DNA of 64,000 bases, from the NCBI GenBank assembly GCA_041402005.1, contig JAWKTB010000002.1, forward strand, positions 372,001 through 436,000, given 5' to 3'. The stretch is from JAJRXR01 sp041402005. GTDB taxonomy: Bacteria > Planctomycetota > Phycisphaerae > Phycisphaerales > UBA1924. The first letter of the stretch is position 1; each line of letters starts with the position of its first letter. Position numbers and translations under genes: made by a program. Positions 8,581-16,588 of this stretch are shown one piece after another. The notes under the pieces were generated by a model. The model ran no database searches. It worked only from the letters and a program-made list of their open reading frames with translations, and was not told the DNA's origin.

Positions 8581-9441
8581 GTGCCGATCCACCCAGAAGC
8601 CAGCGACGAGGCCATCGACCTGAGCGTCGTCGCGCCCGCCCACAACGAGGAGGACAACGTCCGCCCGCTGGTGGAGGCGGTGGGGGGGGCCCTCGCCGAT
8701 CGGGGGCTCGACTTCGAGTTCATCCTGGTGGACGACGCCTCGACGGACGCGACCGCCGAGCGAGCGATCGACCTGCAACGGGAGTTCCCCTGGGTGCGTG
8801 TCGTGAAGCTCGCCCGCCCGGCGCGTGGCGGAGGCAACGGCCAGTCCGCCGCCTTCAAGGAGGGCTTCGCCCGCGCCCGTGGCGCGCTCATCGCCGTCCT
8901 CGACGCCGATCTCCAGAACGACCCCGCCGACCTGCCCGCGATGCTCGACCTGCTCCAGCGCGAGCACGCCGACATGGTCCAGGGCGACCGCTCCAAGGCG
9001 AGGCGTCAGGGCGACGCCTGGATCCGCCAGGTCGGCTCGATCGTGGGACGCCTCTTCCGACGCCTACTCCTCAACGACACGATCCGCGACACCGGGTGCT
9101 CGCTGCGGGTGATGAAGCGCGAGATCGCCCTCCGCCTGCCCCTCGAGTTCAAGGGCGCCCACCGGTTCATCCCGGTCACCGCCCGCCAGATGGGCTACAC
9201 CGTCGTCGAGATGGACGTCTCGCATCATCATCGCCACGCCGGCCAGACCAAGTACGGTATGGGCATCACCAAGCGCGCCATCCCAGGCCTCATCGACTGC
9301 TTCGCGATCCGCTGGATGGGCAAGCGTCGACGCGTTCCCACGGGCGTAAGCGAGTCGGCGTCCCCGACCGCCAAGGGCGGCATGGATCGCGCCGACGCCG
9401 TCGTCGTCACCCGCCAGCGCGAGCCGGAGCACTCCGCGTGA
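8581..9441 (+). CDS. glycosyltransferase family 2 (dolichol-phosphate mannosyltransferase-like)
   Basis: GT-A fold enzyme predicted to move a sugar from a nucleotide donor to a polyprenyl phosphate carrier at the inner membrane face. It starts at a GTG with a GAGAGGGA ribosome binding site just upstream. Motifs include APAHNEEDN near 18-26, VDDASTD near 50-56 and the metal-binding DAD at 108-110 followed by LQNDP; GHHRHAGQ-like residues near 215-222 (HHHRHAGQTKYG) match the DPM1/ArnC/GtrB acceptor loop. The protein ends after the catalytic domain without the two C-terminal helices seen in GtrB. It overlaps the next gene by four bases (GTGA), so the two are translationally coupled and the membrane partner may supply anchoring. 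Confidence 0.9.
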   Translation: MPIHPEASDEAIDLSVVAPAHNEEDNVRPLVEAVGGALADRGLDFEFILVDDASTDATAERAIDLQREFPWVRVVKLARPARGGGNGQSAAFKEGFARARGALIAVLDADLQNDPADLPAMLDLLQREHADMVQGDRSKARRQGDAWIRQVGSIVGRLFRRLLLNDTIRDTGCSLRVMKREIALRLPLEFKGAHRFIPVTARQMGYTVVEMDVSHHHRHAGQTKYGMGITKRAIPGLIDCFAIRWMGKRRRVPTGVSESASPTAKGGMDRADAVVVTRQREPEHSA

Positions 9442-10073
9442 AGATCGGCCCCGCGCTCGCGATGGTCGGGCTCATCCTCGTCGGCGTCTGGCTGGTCCTG
9501 CAGCCCACTCTCGCGCGCAAGAACTCCGACTTCTCCATCCGCATCGGCGCCGTCCAGCTCAACGTCCGCGAGTACGACGACGGGACCTACGAGTTCGTCT
9601 CCCCCCAGTCGGTCGCCTCGCTCGGGCGCCTCGACGGCGACCGCTTCGCCCAGGTCCTCTCCGAGCAACGCGAGAAGTGGAACGCCCGCCCCGCCTTCGA
9701 GCGGACCCTCATGGGCTTCTTCAACATCACGGAGTGGACCAACCTCACCTGGGTCCTGCTGGGCCTCGCCGGTCAGTCCGCCTTCTTCTTCCGCATGTTC
9801 ATCCAGTGGGTCGTCTCCGAGAAGCGCGGACGCTCGGAGGTCCCCGAGATCTTCTGGTGGTTCAGCCTCGCCGGCGGCGTCATGATGTTCAGCTACTTCG
9901 TCTGGCGCGTGGATTTCGTCGGGGTGATCGGCCAGTCCTCGGGTGTCGTTATTTACGCGCGCAACCTCCGCCTCATCCACAAGCAGCGACGCCGCGAGCA
10001 GCGCCGGACCCTCATCAGCGCCGACCCCGAGCCCGGCGAGACCCGTTTCCCCGCACGCACGGACGCGGGTTGA
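9438..10073 (+). CDS. lipid A biosynthesis N-terminal (LAB_N) domain membrane protein
   Basis: The GTG start overlaps the stop of the glycosyltransferase. The 211-aa product has an N-terminal helix (residues 5-22), an exported stretch of about 70 residues with a strand pattern, and then the LAB_N signature with TNLTWVLLGLAGQ, FFFRMFIQWVVSEK and PEIFWWFSLAGG, followed by a last helix and a strongly basic tail (KQRRREQRR). LAB_N proteins in this family accompany polyprenyl-sugar glycosyltransferases and are thought to act in lipid-linked sugar handling. The exported insert before the domain is less usual. Family assignment is good; the substrate is unknown. Confidence 0.85.
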   Translation: MKIGPALAMVGLILVGVWLVLQPTLARKNSDFSIRIGAVQLNVREYDDGTYEFVSPQSVASLGRLDGDRFAQVLSEQREKWNARPAFERTLMGFFNITEWTNLTWVLLGLAGQSAFFFRMFIQWVVSEKRGRSEVPEIFWWFSLAGGVMMFSYFVWRVDFVGVIGQSSGVVIYARNLRLIHKQRRREQRRTLISADPEPGETRFPARTDAG

Positions 10074-10128
10074 CCCACACGCCCCCATCCCGGTTGCCTT
10101 CCCGCGCGCCAGACCCGAGACTACCCCG

Positions 10129-10779
10129 ATGATCGTGTATCTCGACGACGAGCGGATCGAGCCCGAGGCGCCGACCCTCTGGGCCGCCATCGACCTCGCC
10201 CGGCGTACCGCCCACGAGCGGGGACGCGTCATCATCGAGGTCAAGGGCGACGGCGACCCCCTCGACGCCGACACCATCGACGACGCCGACGGGTCCGACG
10301 TCGGGTTCGCCGAGCTGCGCCTCGTCTCGACCGCGCCGGGCCCCATGGCCCGCGAGATCCTGCTCGAGGCGTGCGACACCCTCGATCGCGCCCGCCTCGA
10401 CCAGTCCCGCGCCGCGGAACTCATCCAATCGGGCGCGATCGCCGACGCGCTCGATCCGATGCAGAGCGCCCTGGAGGCCTGGTCGCTCGTCCGCGAGGTC
10501 GTGGACAAGATCCAGGCGCTGACCGGCATCTCGCCCGTCGGCGTGCACGTGAGCGTGCGTGGCGGGCAGTTCACCGGCGGCGAGTGTGTCGCCTCCCTCA
10601 CCGCCGCCCTCGCCCAGCTCCGCGCCGCGGTCCGCGCCTCCGACTGGTCGGCCCTCTCCGACCTGCTTGCCTACGACCTGGACGAGCAGGCCGACCGCTG
10701 GCGGGCGATGCTCGCCGCCCTCGCCGAGTCCGCGGTCCTCGGGGATTCCGGCGCCGCGTCCACCCCGGGCGTGGAATGA
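10129..10779 (+). CDS. conserved-looking hypothetical protein
   Basis: A 216-aa acidic protein with no signal peptide or membrane segment. The start MIVYLDDERI follows a TACCCC stretch; the longer frame extends into unrelated sequence, so I use the internal ATG. The N-terminal 70 residues look like an alpha/beta unit, and residues 80-205 are helical with a central segment (SLVREVVDKIQALTGI). No catalytic motif is evident. It lies 55 nt after the LAB_N gene and ahead of another unknown gene in the same direction, probably the same transcript. I do not recognise the family. Confidence 0.75.
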   Translation: MIVYLDDERIEPEAPTLWAAIDLARRTAHERGRVIIEVKGDGDPLDADTIDDADGSDVGFAELRLVSTAPGPMAREILLEACDTLDRARLDQSRAAELIQSGAIADALDPMQSALEAWSLVREVVDKIQALTGISPVGVHVSVRGGQFTGGECVASLTAALAQLRAAVRASDWSALSDLLAYDLDEQADRWRAMLAALAESAVLGDSGAASTPGVE

Positions 10780-10860
10780 TGGGGCACGCCCTTTCGCCCA
10801 GCCCGGGAGCCCTCCCGGCGGGCGGCGCGGGCGAGAGAGCGACAGGAGACGACGCCCCGC

Positions 10861-11613
10861 ATGGGCGAACGCCCGAACAACCCGAGCGCCGCTGGCGCCC
10901 CCGAGCGAGAGCTGAAGGGGGCGTCCGAGGCGTGCGAGGGATCGCGCTGGCATGAAGCCGCGGCGGGCGCCGAGCGCGCCATGAACGCCGCCCGCCAGGC
11001 CTCGGACTTCGAGACGTTGGCGCGAGCGACAGTGCTCGCAGCCCGGGCGCTGTCGGAGATCCGCGCCGAGGCGATCGCCGCCTCGCCCAAAGGCGCGCTG
11101 ATCGCCGGTCGTGACACGGAGCTTCCAGACCCAGTCCCCCCGGGGTGCTACCTGCTCCAGCCGCCGATGGTCGGCGCCGACGCGACTCGTTTCCGGGACA
11201 TGGCTCGCGCCGCGGAGGTCCCAGTCATGGTGCTGACGCGAGAGCCCCTGACCCGCGCCGGGCTGTGGCCCGTCGTCTCGGTCGGGCGCGTGATCGTGCG
11301 CGCGCGCATCCAGCCGCCGGCAGGCGTGAAGGAAGACGAGTCGAGGATGACCCGCGACAACTACCCGGGTCCGGCGCCTCTCGACTGGTTCCTCGCCGCC
11401 CACGCCCGCCTTGGCGAGGCCGCTCTCGAGCGCATCGACCCCGACGAGCACCCGCACCACCGCGTGGACGACCTGCTCGAGCTTTTCTCGGCGATCCCCG
11501 AGCATCCCGCGATCACCGCCGCCCTTGTCGAGACCGCCCGCGAGGCCGCGAAGTCTCCCAAGCCAACCGCGCCCCGCTGGCGCCCGGTCGTGGACGATCC
11601 GTATTCGTTCTAG
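10861..11613 (+). CDS. hypothetical protein
   Basis: A 250-aa soluble protein starting at an ATG with AGGAG about 14 nt upstream. Residues 25-75 form an Ala-rich helical segment, and the centre (residues 95-155) is strand-rich with a repeated PPG/PPM theme. The C-terminal half contains an amphipathic helix pattern typical of helical repeats (LDWFLAAHARLGEAALERI) and ends PYSF. No known motif is seen. It follows the previous unknown gene by 81 nt on the same strand and ends directly before a polypurine/polypyrimidine inverted repeat. Function unknown. Confidence 0.75.
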   Translation: MGERPNNPSAAGAPERELKGASEACEGSRWHEAAAGAERAMNAARQASDFETLARATVLAARALSEIRAEAIAASPKGALIAGRDTELPDPVPPGCYLLQPPMVGADATRFRDMARAAEVPVMVLTREPLTRAGLWPVVSVGRVIVRARIQPPAGVKEDESRMTRDNYPGPAPLDWFLAAHARLGEAALERIDPDEHPHHRVDDLLELFSAIPEHPAITAALVETAREAAKSPKPTAPRWRPVVDDPYSF

Positions 11614-11717
11614 AGAAAAGACCAAGAGACGAAGAGACAAGAGACGGAGAGACGAAGCAAAAAAACGGAGCGGCCTGGACCACTCCGTCTCTTCGTCTCT
11701 CATTCTCTCCGTCTCTT
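11614..11717. repeat. gagac-rich 7/8-mer array and its inverted copy between convergent genes
   Basis: The left part (11614-11656) is a run of degenerate agagac units spaced 7-8 nt; the right part (11683-11717) is the same theme in the opposite orientation (gtctct units). The arm gagacggagagacgaag can pair with the right arm apart from an 8-nt bulge. The element fills the whole gap between two convergent genes and could form a large bidirectional hairpin. Confidence 0.6.
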
Positions 11718-11718
11718 C

Positions 11719-12135
11719 TCACCACTCATACGGGTTGCCGCAACTGTCGTAATGGCGGTACTCGCGATAGTGGTAGCTGTCGCGTCGGTACGGGCGGTAG
11801 CCGTAGTCGTAGTGGTACGAGTGATAGCTGTACCCGGAGCTCGGGGCGTCGTACCCGTAGGAGCCGGAGTACCCGCCGTACGCACGTCGGTCGGCGCGGG
11901 CGTTCTGGTCGCCGATGACCGCGCCGCCGATGCCGCCGATCACCGCGCCCGCCGCGGCGCCCTCGCCCATGTTGCCCGACAGCGAGCCCAGCGCCATCCC
12001 ACCCAGCGCGCCCAGTGCCGCGCCCGAGAAAGCGCCCTCGCCGGCGTTCGAGCACCCGCCCGAAACCAACGCCGCGCCGCCCAGCAGCGCGATCACGCCT
12101 GCCTTGACCACTCCATTCCTGCGATGAGCACGCAT
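11719..12135 (-). CDS. glycine-zipper lipoprotein
   Basis: A 138-aa envelope protein. A lipoprotein signal peptide ends in LVSGGC with the Cys near residue 28. A glycine-zipper region follows (repeated GAALGALGG, GEGAAAG, GGIGGAVIG), as in outer-membrane lipoproteins of the SlyB/17-kDa antigen type, and the C-terminal 60 residues are unusually rich in Tyr, Ser and His (YSYHSYHYDYGYRPY). The start at 12135 is fixed by GGAGG nine bases upstream. Proteins of this kind are embedded in or associated with the outer membrane; the Tyr/His tail is distinctive and may bind metal or surface material, which is speculation. Confidence 0.85.
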   Translation of the reverse strand: MRAHRRNGVVKAGVIALLGGAALVSGGCSNAGEGAFSGAALGALGGMALGSLSGNMGEGAAAGAVIGGIGGAVIGDQNARADRRAYGGYSGSYGYDAPSSGYSYHSYHYDYGYRPYRRDSYHYREYRHYDSCGNPYEW

Positions 12136-12305
12136 GGGAGCCTCCTTCCGCCCGGGGCGTGCGGGTTCGACACCGTCGCCCGCCCAGAGCATCACCGCCC
12201 CTCCCCGCCGAGGCCTGACGCCCGCGCAAGGAGAACACGGTAAGTATGCACTAATATTCCGACGCAAACAACCGGGATTTCAGGCTTTCGGGCTCGGAGC
12301 CCCGC

Positions 12306-13391
12306 TCAGCCGTCCCGTGTGAGGGCCTCGGCCCGGACGGCGCCGTTCCCGTAGCGACGAAGCAGCTCCACGATCTGGGGCTGGCGAGGCTCGAGCTGGA
12401 GCGACCGGCGCAGCGCCCCGACCGCGTCCTGGAGGGCCGCCGTCTCGCGCTGGCCCGACCAGAGCCAGGTGTTGAGCTCGCAGACCGCCACGCCGTTGAG
12501 CGCGGGGTAGTGGTCCGGGTCGAGCTCGAGCGCCTCGCGGAAGGCCCGCTCGGCCGCCTCGTACTTCTTGAGGCGGAAGAAGCCCGAGCCCATCCGCTCG
12601 TACGCGATCGCCGAGGGCTCGATCCGAATCAGCTGGTCCAGCGTCGCGACCATCTGGTCGTACCGCCTGGTGTGCCCCAGCGAGTCGGCCAGGTTCAAGA
12701 GCAGCCTGGGCGACAGCTCCATGAGCTCCGCCGCCTGCTCGTACTCGATCACCGCCTGCTCGTGCTTGTCGAGGGCGGCGTAGATCGCGCCCAGGTTCAC
12801 ACGCGCCTCGCCCGAGTCGGGCTTCACCGCGACGGCACGCTGCGCGTAGAGCTGACCGAGCTGCGGGTCGCCCACCTGCAGGTAGGCGGTCGCGATGTTC
12901 AGGTTCGCCTCGAAGTCGCCCGGGCGGATCTCGAGCGCCCGCAGGTAGGCGCGGATCGCGTCGGCGATCCGGTTCATGAGCTGGAGGACCAGGCCATGCC
13001 CGTACTGGGCGTCGAAGTTCCTGGGCTCGAGCTGGGCGGCGCGCCCGTACAGGCGCTCGGCCTCGGGGAGGTTGCCCTGGGTCCGGTGGATCTCGCCGGC
13101 GCCGATGTAGGCGACGGTCATCGCCGGGTTCACCGCGATCGCCCGCTCGAACTCCTTGAGGGCGGCCTCGAGGTCGCCCTGGCTGCGCAGGGCCTGTCCC
13201 TTCGTGACCGCCTCGTTGCCTTGCGTGACGCGGTCGGCCTTCGTCAGCGTCTTGGGCTTGTCGAGTTGGGAGGCCATCCGCTCGGCGCGGGCGTGCTGGA
13301 TCGCGCGACACCCTGGCGCCACGGGCAGGAACACGCCCGCCAGGATCACCACGCCCGTCACCAACGCCAGCGCTCTCGGGGGTCGGTTCAT
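12306..13391 (-). CDS. tetratricopeptide repeat protein, exported
   Basis: A 361-aa protein with an N-terminal hydrophobic segment (residues 8-24) ending in a Cys (APGC, about residue 28), so a lipoprotein or single-pass anchor is likely. Roughly eight TPR units cover residues 55-345, recognisable by the spacing of G/A and the terminal P in units such as AVNPAMTVAYIGAG, LEPRNFDAQYGHG and LDPDHYPALNGVA. Such proteins scaffold protein complexes in the periplasm. No partner is encoded nearby. The 194 nt upstream hold no gene; I see no clear promoter in them. Confidence 0.88.
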   Translation of the reverse strand: MNRPPRALALVTGVVILAGVFLPVAPGCRAIQHARAERMASQLDKPKTLTKADRVTQGNEAVTKGQALRSQGDLEAALKEFERAIAVNPAMTVAYIGAGEIHRTQGNLPEAERLYGRAAQLEPRNFDAQYGHGLVLQLMNRIADAIRAYLRALEIRPGDFEANLNIATAYLQVGDPQLGQLYAQRAVAVKPDSGEARVNLGAIYAALDKHEQAVIEYEQAAELMELSPRLLLNLADSLGHTRRYDQMVATLDQLIRIEPSAIAYERMGSGFFRLKKYEAAERAFREALELDPDHYPALNGVAVCELNTWLWSGQRETAALQDAVGALRRSLQLEPRQPQIVELLRRYGNGAVRAEALTRDG

Positions 13392-13585
13392 CGCTCAGCC
13401 TTCGTCTTTTCTCGCTCCAAGAAGATCCCTGGCGCCGCCCCATCCGGCGCGCCAAGCCGCGTCATCCCTACTTTCGGCTCCCCGAAGGGGGTCGGTGAGC
13501 ATTTCAACGATGGTGGCGGTCTTTCGGTTCGTGCCGTCTCGTGAATCCCCCCTGACGACCCCTCTGCGGCCCGCCTCCAGACAAC

Positions 13586-14488
13586 TTAGGCAAGCAGCCC
13601 CCGCACCCGGCGCAGGTTCTGCGCATCGTACGCCCGCCCCTGCTCGTCTTCCCCCTTGGGGGTCTCCAGGATCATCGGCGCCCCGCCGAGCTCCGGGCGG
13701 TTCACCACCGCCGCGAAGCCTGTCTCCTTCAGGGCTCGGCGCGCCCCGGGGGGGCTGCCGATCGTCCCCGACCCGATGTGCTCGTGCCGATCCTTCTTCG
13801 AGCCCATCGCCCCCTTCGAGTCGTTCAGATGCACGACCTTGAGGTTGGCCAGCCCGCACAGGCGGTCGAACTCGTCGAGGGCCCGGTCCGCCGACTCGCG
13901 GCTGGACATGTCGTACCCGCCCGCGTGCGCATGGCACGTGTCGAAGCAGAACCCGACCCGCTCGGGGGCGCCCGTCTGCTCGACGATCATCCCCCGCAGC
14001 GTCGCCAACTCCTCAAACGTCCGCCCCATGTTCGAGCCCGAGCCGACCGTGTCCTCGAGGCAGAGCGTGACGTCCATCCCAGAGGTGCGCTTCAGCAGCG
14101 TCTTGTAGGCCTTGGCGATCCGCGCGAGCCCTTGCTCGGGCGTCGAGGTCGTGTACGCGCCCGGGTGGTGCACCAGGTAAGGGATCTCCAGCTCCGCGCA
14201 GCGCTCGACCTCGACCGTCATCAGATCGACCGACTTGTCCCACAGCTCGTCGTCCGGGCTCGCCAGGTTGATGAGGTAGCTCGCGTGCGAGACCGTGCGT
14301 CCCTGCCAGGCGAGGCGCTTGAGTTCGGTGAGCCAGTCGTTGCGCGCCGACTCGTCGAGCGGCTTGACCTTCCACTGCTGCTGGTTCTTCGTGAACACCT
14401 GGACGGTGTCCATCTTCAGACGCTCCGCTTCCAGGATGGCGTTGACCATCCCCCCGGCGATCGAGAGGTGTGAACCGAACAGCGGCAT
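13586..14488 (-). CDS. nfo: deoxyribonuclease IV (AP endonuclease, Nfo)
   Basis: Zinc-dependent endonuclease IV that cuts DNA 5' of abasic sites in base excision repair. The 300-aa TIM-barrel protein begins MPLFGSHLSI, the classical start. All zinc ligands of the family can be placed: His68 (VSHASY), His108 (HHPG), Glu145 (LEDT), Asp183 and His186 (FDTCHAHAGG), His220 and Asp223 region (VVHLNDSKG), Asp233 and His235 (DRHEHIG), and Glu275 (LETP). The longer upstream frame is rejected. No Shine-Dalgarno is present; TACCCT lies 7 nt before the ATG. The gene is divergent from the LON-domain gene, and the two share a gap of only 77 nt. Confidence 0.96.
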   Translation of the reverse strand: MPLFGSHLSIAGGMVNAILEAERLKMDTVQVFTKNQQQWKVKPLDESARNDWLTELKRLAWQGRTVSHASYLINLASPDDELWDKSVDLMTVEVERCAELEIPYLVHHPGAYTTSTPEQGLARIAKAYKTLLKRTSGMDVTLCLEDTVGSGSNMGRTFEELATLRGMIVEQTGAPERVGFCFDTCHAHAGGYDMSSRESADRALDEFDRLCGLANLKVVHLNDSKGAMGSKKDRHEHIGSGTIGSPPGARRALKETGFAAVVNRPELGGAPMILETPKGEDEQGRAYDAQNLRRVRGLLA

Positions 14489-14495
14489 GGGCGGG

Positions 14496-14501
14496 AGGGT
14501 A
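14496..14501 (-). promoter_or_regulatory. candidate -10 box of nfo (leaderless)
   Basis: Reads TACCCT on the minus strand, 7 nt from the start codon; same pattern as before rlmE and ruvC. No ribosome binding site fits in the remaining space. Confidence 0.4.
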
Positions 14502-14551
14502 AGCACGCCGCGACGCACGGGAATCGGGGTGCGTCCACCCGCCCCGTTTCC

Positions 14552-14557
14552 TACACT
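14552..14557 (+). promoter_or_regulatory. candidate -10 box of the LON-domain gene (leaderless)
   Basis: TACACT lies 8 nt before the ATG at 14566, leaving no room for a ribosome binding site. Confidence 0.45.
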
Positions 14558-14565
14558 TTCCCCCG

Positions 14566-15279
14566 ATGGACGAGTCCGACGAGACCCCGATCCGCGTGAA
14601 CTTCGGGCGCCCGATGCCGGTTTTCCCGCTCGATCAGACCGTGCTGCTCCCCCAGCAGGTCATGCCCCTGCACATCTTCGAGCCGCGGTACGTCCAGATG
14701 GTCGAGCACGCCCTCGACGGCGCCGGCCAGATCGCGATGGGCGTCTTCGCCGGCGACCGCTGGAAGCAGGAGTACCACGGCGTGCCCCCGATCCGCCCCG
14801 CCGTCTGCATCGGGCAGATCGTCCAGCACGAGCGTCTTGCCGACGGGCGGTACAACATCCTCCTCCAGGGCGTCTGCCGCGCCCAGGTCATCGAGGAATC
14901 CCCGCCCGACGAGGACCACCAATACCGCACGGCGACGCTCCGCCCCGTGGGCGAGACCGAGGACGTCGGCCCCGACCTCGACGAACTCCGCGACTGGCTC
15001 GACGAGGAGATCACCTCGGGGCCGCTCAGCCGCATGAGCGTCGCGGCCCAGGTGGGCGAGTACGTCCGCAACGAGGACGTGCCCACGCCCCTGGTGCTCG
15101 ACCTGGTCGCCTTCGCGATGCTGACGGACCCGAAGGTTCGCTACCGACTCTTGGCGGAGGGCGACGCGCACGCGAGGGCCCGCCTGATCCGCGACGGCCT
15201 CGAGCACGTCGGCTCGATGATCCGCCGCGCCGAGCAGCAGCGACCCGAGCAGTGGCCCAAGGGCATGAGCTGGAACTAG
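14566..15279 (+). CDS. LON peptidase substrate-binding domain protein
   Basis: A stand-alone LON N-terminal (PUA-like) domain protein without the AAA+ or protease parts of Lon. The family signature is visible: PVFPLDQTVLLPQQVMPLHI near 17-36 followed by FEPRYVQM, then GVCRAQV near 102-108. The 237-aa length is normal for such proteins in planctomycetes and cyanobacteria. It is predicted cytoplasmic, and its biochemical role is not established in the family; a part in protein quality control is assumed by analogy. The ATG is chosen because conserved sequence begins soon after it. Confidence 0.88.
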   Translation: MDESDETPIRVNFGRPMPVFPLDQTVLLPQQVMPLHIFEPRYVQMVEHALDGAGQIAMGVFAGDRWKQEYHGVPPIRPAVCIGQIVQHERLADGRYNILLQGVCRAQVIEESPPDEDHQYRTATLRPVGETEDVGPDLDELRDWLDEEITSGPLSRMSVAAQVGEYVRNEDVPTPLVLDLVAFAMLTDPKVRYRLLAEGDAHARARLIRDGLEHVGSMIRRAEQQRPEQWPKGMSWN

Positions 15280-15282
15280 GAG

Positions 15283-15406
15283 GTGAGTGGTGAGTCGTAA
15301 GTGGTAAGTGGTCGGATCGAGCGGCGATCACACATCCACTCGCCAGTCACCACTCACTACTCACCACTCACCACTCACCAGTCACCACTCACCACTCACC
15401 ACTCAC
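15283..15406. repeat. heptanucleotide array gtgagtg (4 units) facing cactcac (10 units)
   Basis: Four heptads related to gtgagtg run from 15283 to 15310. After a 26-nt spacer, ten heptads of the complementary theme (cactcgc, cagtcac, cactcac, tactcac and so on) run from 15337 to 15406 without interruption. The arms are inverted relative to each other and could form a long hairpin. The array fills the gap between the LON-domain gene and queF and abuts the queF -10 candidate. The same heptad recurs at 39065-39117. Confidence 0.85.
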
Positions 15407-15407
15407 C

Positions 15408-15413
15408 TACCAT
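15408..15413 (+). promoter_or_regulatory. candidate -10 box of queF (leaderless)
   Basis: TACCAT lies 5 nt before the queF ATG, directly after the heptad array, so the array occupies the -35 and upstream promoter region. Confidence 0.4.
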
Positions 15414-15418
15414 CCCCC

Positions 15419-15802
15419 ATGCCCGACCCCTCGCTGCTCGAGACCTTCCCGACACCCTCCGACACCCCCTTCGTCGTCGAGCACGTCAACGAGGAGTTCA
15501 CGAGCGTCTGTCCCAAGACCGGGCACCCCGACTTCGGCACGGTCACGCTCCGCTTCCAGCCCGCCCCCGCCAAAGCCGGCGGCACATGCGTCGAGCTCAA
15601 GAGCCTCAAGCTCTACTTCCAGAGCTTCCGGAGTGAGGGCATCTTTTACGAGGCGGTGACCAACAAAGTCAGAGACGACCTCATCGCCTGCATGAACCCC
15701 ACCTGGCTCCAGGTGATCACCGACTGGCGCGGGCGGGGGGGCATCCGCTCCACCATCCGCGCCGACCACGGCGACGTTCCGGCCCACTTCCGTGCCCGCT
15801 AA
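15419..15802 (+). CDS. queF: NADPH-dependent 7-cyano-7-deazaguanine reductase QueF
   Basis: Reduces the nitrile of preQ0 to the amine preQ1 in queuosine biosynthesis, using two NADPH. The 127-aa protein is the short, unimodular (YkvM) form. The nucleophile Cys31 (SVCPKTG) and general acid Asp38 (HPDFG) are present, and the QueF motif ELKSLKLYFQSFR spans about residues 59-71. The start at 15419 gives the compact family length; longer frames run through the heptad repeat. Its stop overlaps the stop of the convergent dockerin gene by four bases. gluQ, which glutamylates queuosine-tRNA, is 39 kb away in this window. Confidence 0.95.
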   Translation: MPDPSLLETFPTPSDTPFVVEHVNEEFTSVCPKTGHPDFGTVTLRFQPAPAKAGGTCVELKSLKLYFQSFRSEGIFYEAVTNKVRDDLIACMNPTWLQVITDWRGRGGIRSTIRADHGDVPAHFRAR

Positions 15803-16422
15803 GGGCACCCGCCGCCGAACAGGTTCAGGAACGTGATGATGTCGTTGGAGTCGAAGATGCCGATCGGTACGGCGATGTCCGCCGCCGAGTCCAGATTCGC
15901 GTACGCGACCAGGTACGCGAGCACGTCGGTGAAGTCGAGGAAGCCGTAGGGCTCGGCGAGATCTACCGCGTTGCACGGAGTCGGCGGCGCTCCACGCACG
16001 TACGCGAACCCGCCACCGTCCGCCGACGTCCACGACGTCGCCCGGATGTCGATGTAGACGTCGTCCGTAATCAGATGCACGACCATGTCCACGTCCACCA
16101 CGCACGGCGGGCACATCATCACCGCGTCACGCCACGATTGGAACACCAGCGACCCGAGGTCCGCCGTCGTCCCGATCGCCCACTCCGTGTCCGACGGCGA
16201 GCCAGACCCGAACTGCGTCTCGCCCGCGATGTTGAACAGGCCTCCCGAGTCCCGGCGTGTGATCCAGACGTTGTCCGTGATCCGGTCCTGGTTCTCTTCG
16301 AGCGTCCAGTCCGCGAAGTCGGCCTTCGCGAACGACACGTCGTACCCGGCCCAGACCTCCTGGCCTTGGGTGACGGCGCTCGTCAGCATCCCGAGCAAGA
16401 CCACGAAGACGATCCCGCGCAT
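15799..16422 (-). CDS. secreted protein with C-terminal dockerin-like (Gly-Cys-Pro tail) region
   Basis: A 207-aa exported protein with a cleavable signal peptide (residues 1-20). Residues 25-140 look like a compact beta domain with two Cys in MCPPC. The last 60 residues hold two dockerin-like calcium-loop repeats, the first reading DLAEPYGFLDFTDVLAYL and the second IGIFDSNDIITFLNLF, and finish GGGCP. This tail is a recognised planctomycete (Phycisphaerae) sorting or anchoring element, often called GC-type dockerin. The start has GGAGG about 10 nt upstream on the minus strand. Substrate and partner are unknown; no cohesin-like protein is visible. Confidence 0.82.
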   Translation of the reverse strand: MRGIVFVVLLGMLTSAVTQGQEVWAGYDVSFAKADFADWTLEENQDRITDNVWITRRDSGGLFNIAGETQFGSGSPSDTEWAIGTTADLGSLVFQSWRDAVMMCPPCVVDVDMVVHLITDDVYIDIRATSWTSADGGGFAYVRGAPPTPCNAVDLAEPYGFLDFTDVLAYLVAYANLDSAADIAVPIGIFDSNDIITFLNLFGGGCP

Positions 16423-16588
16423 CGATCGAGGAGCCTCCCGCTCGCATTAGATCGTGCGGGTCGAGCCCGGACAATCGCGACGTGCGAGGATGGCACACGA
16501 CCCCTCGCCACACGTCATTACCGGCCTTGCTCGCCCCGCGACGCCTCGCCCAACGAGGCGTCGCGCCCTACCCTCCCGGATGCCAACC

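Noticed and set aside
15337..15406. Heptad array considered as a CRISPR array
   Set aside because: Units are 7 nt and contiguous, with no unique spacers and no cas genes.
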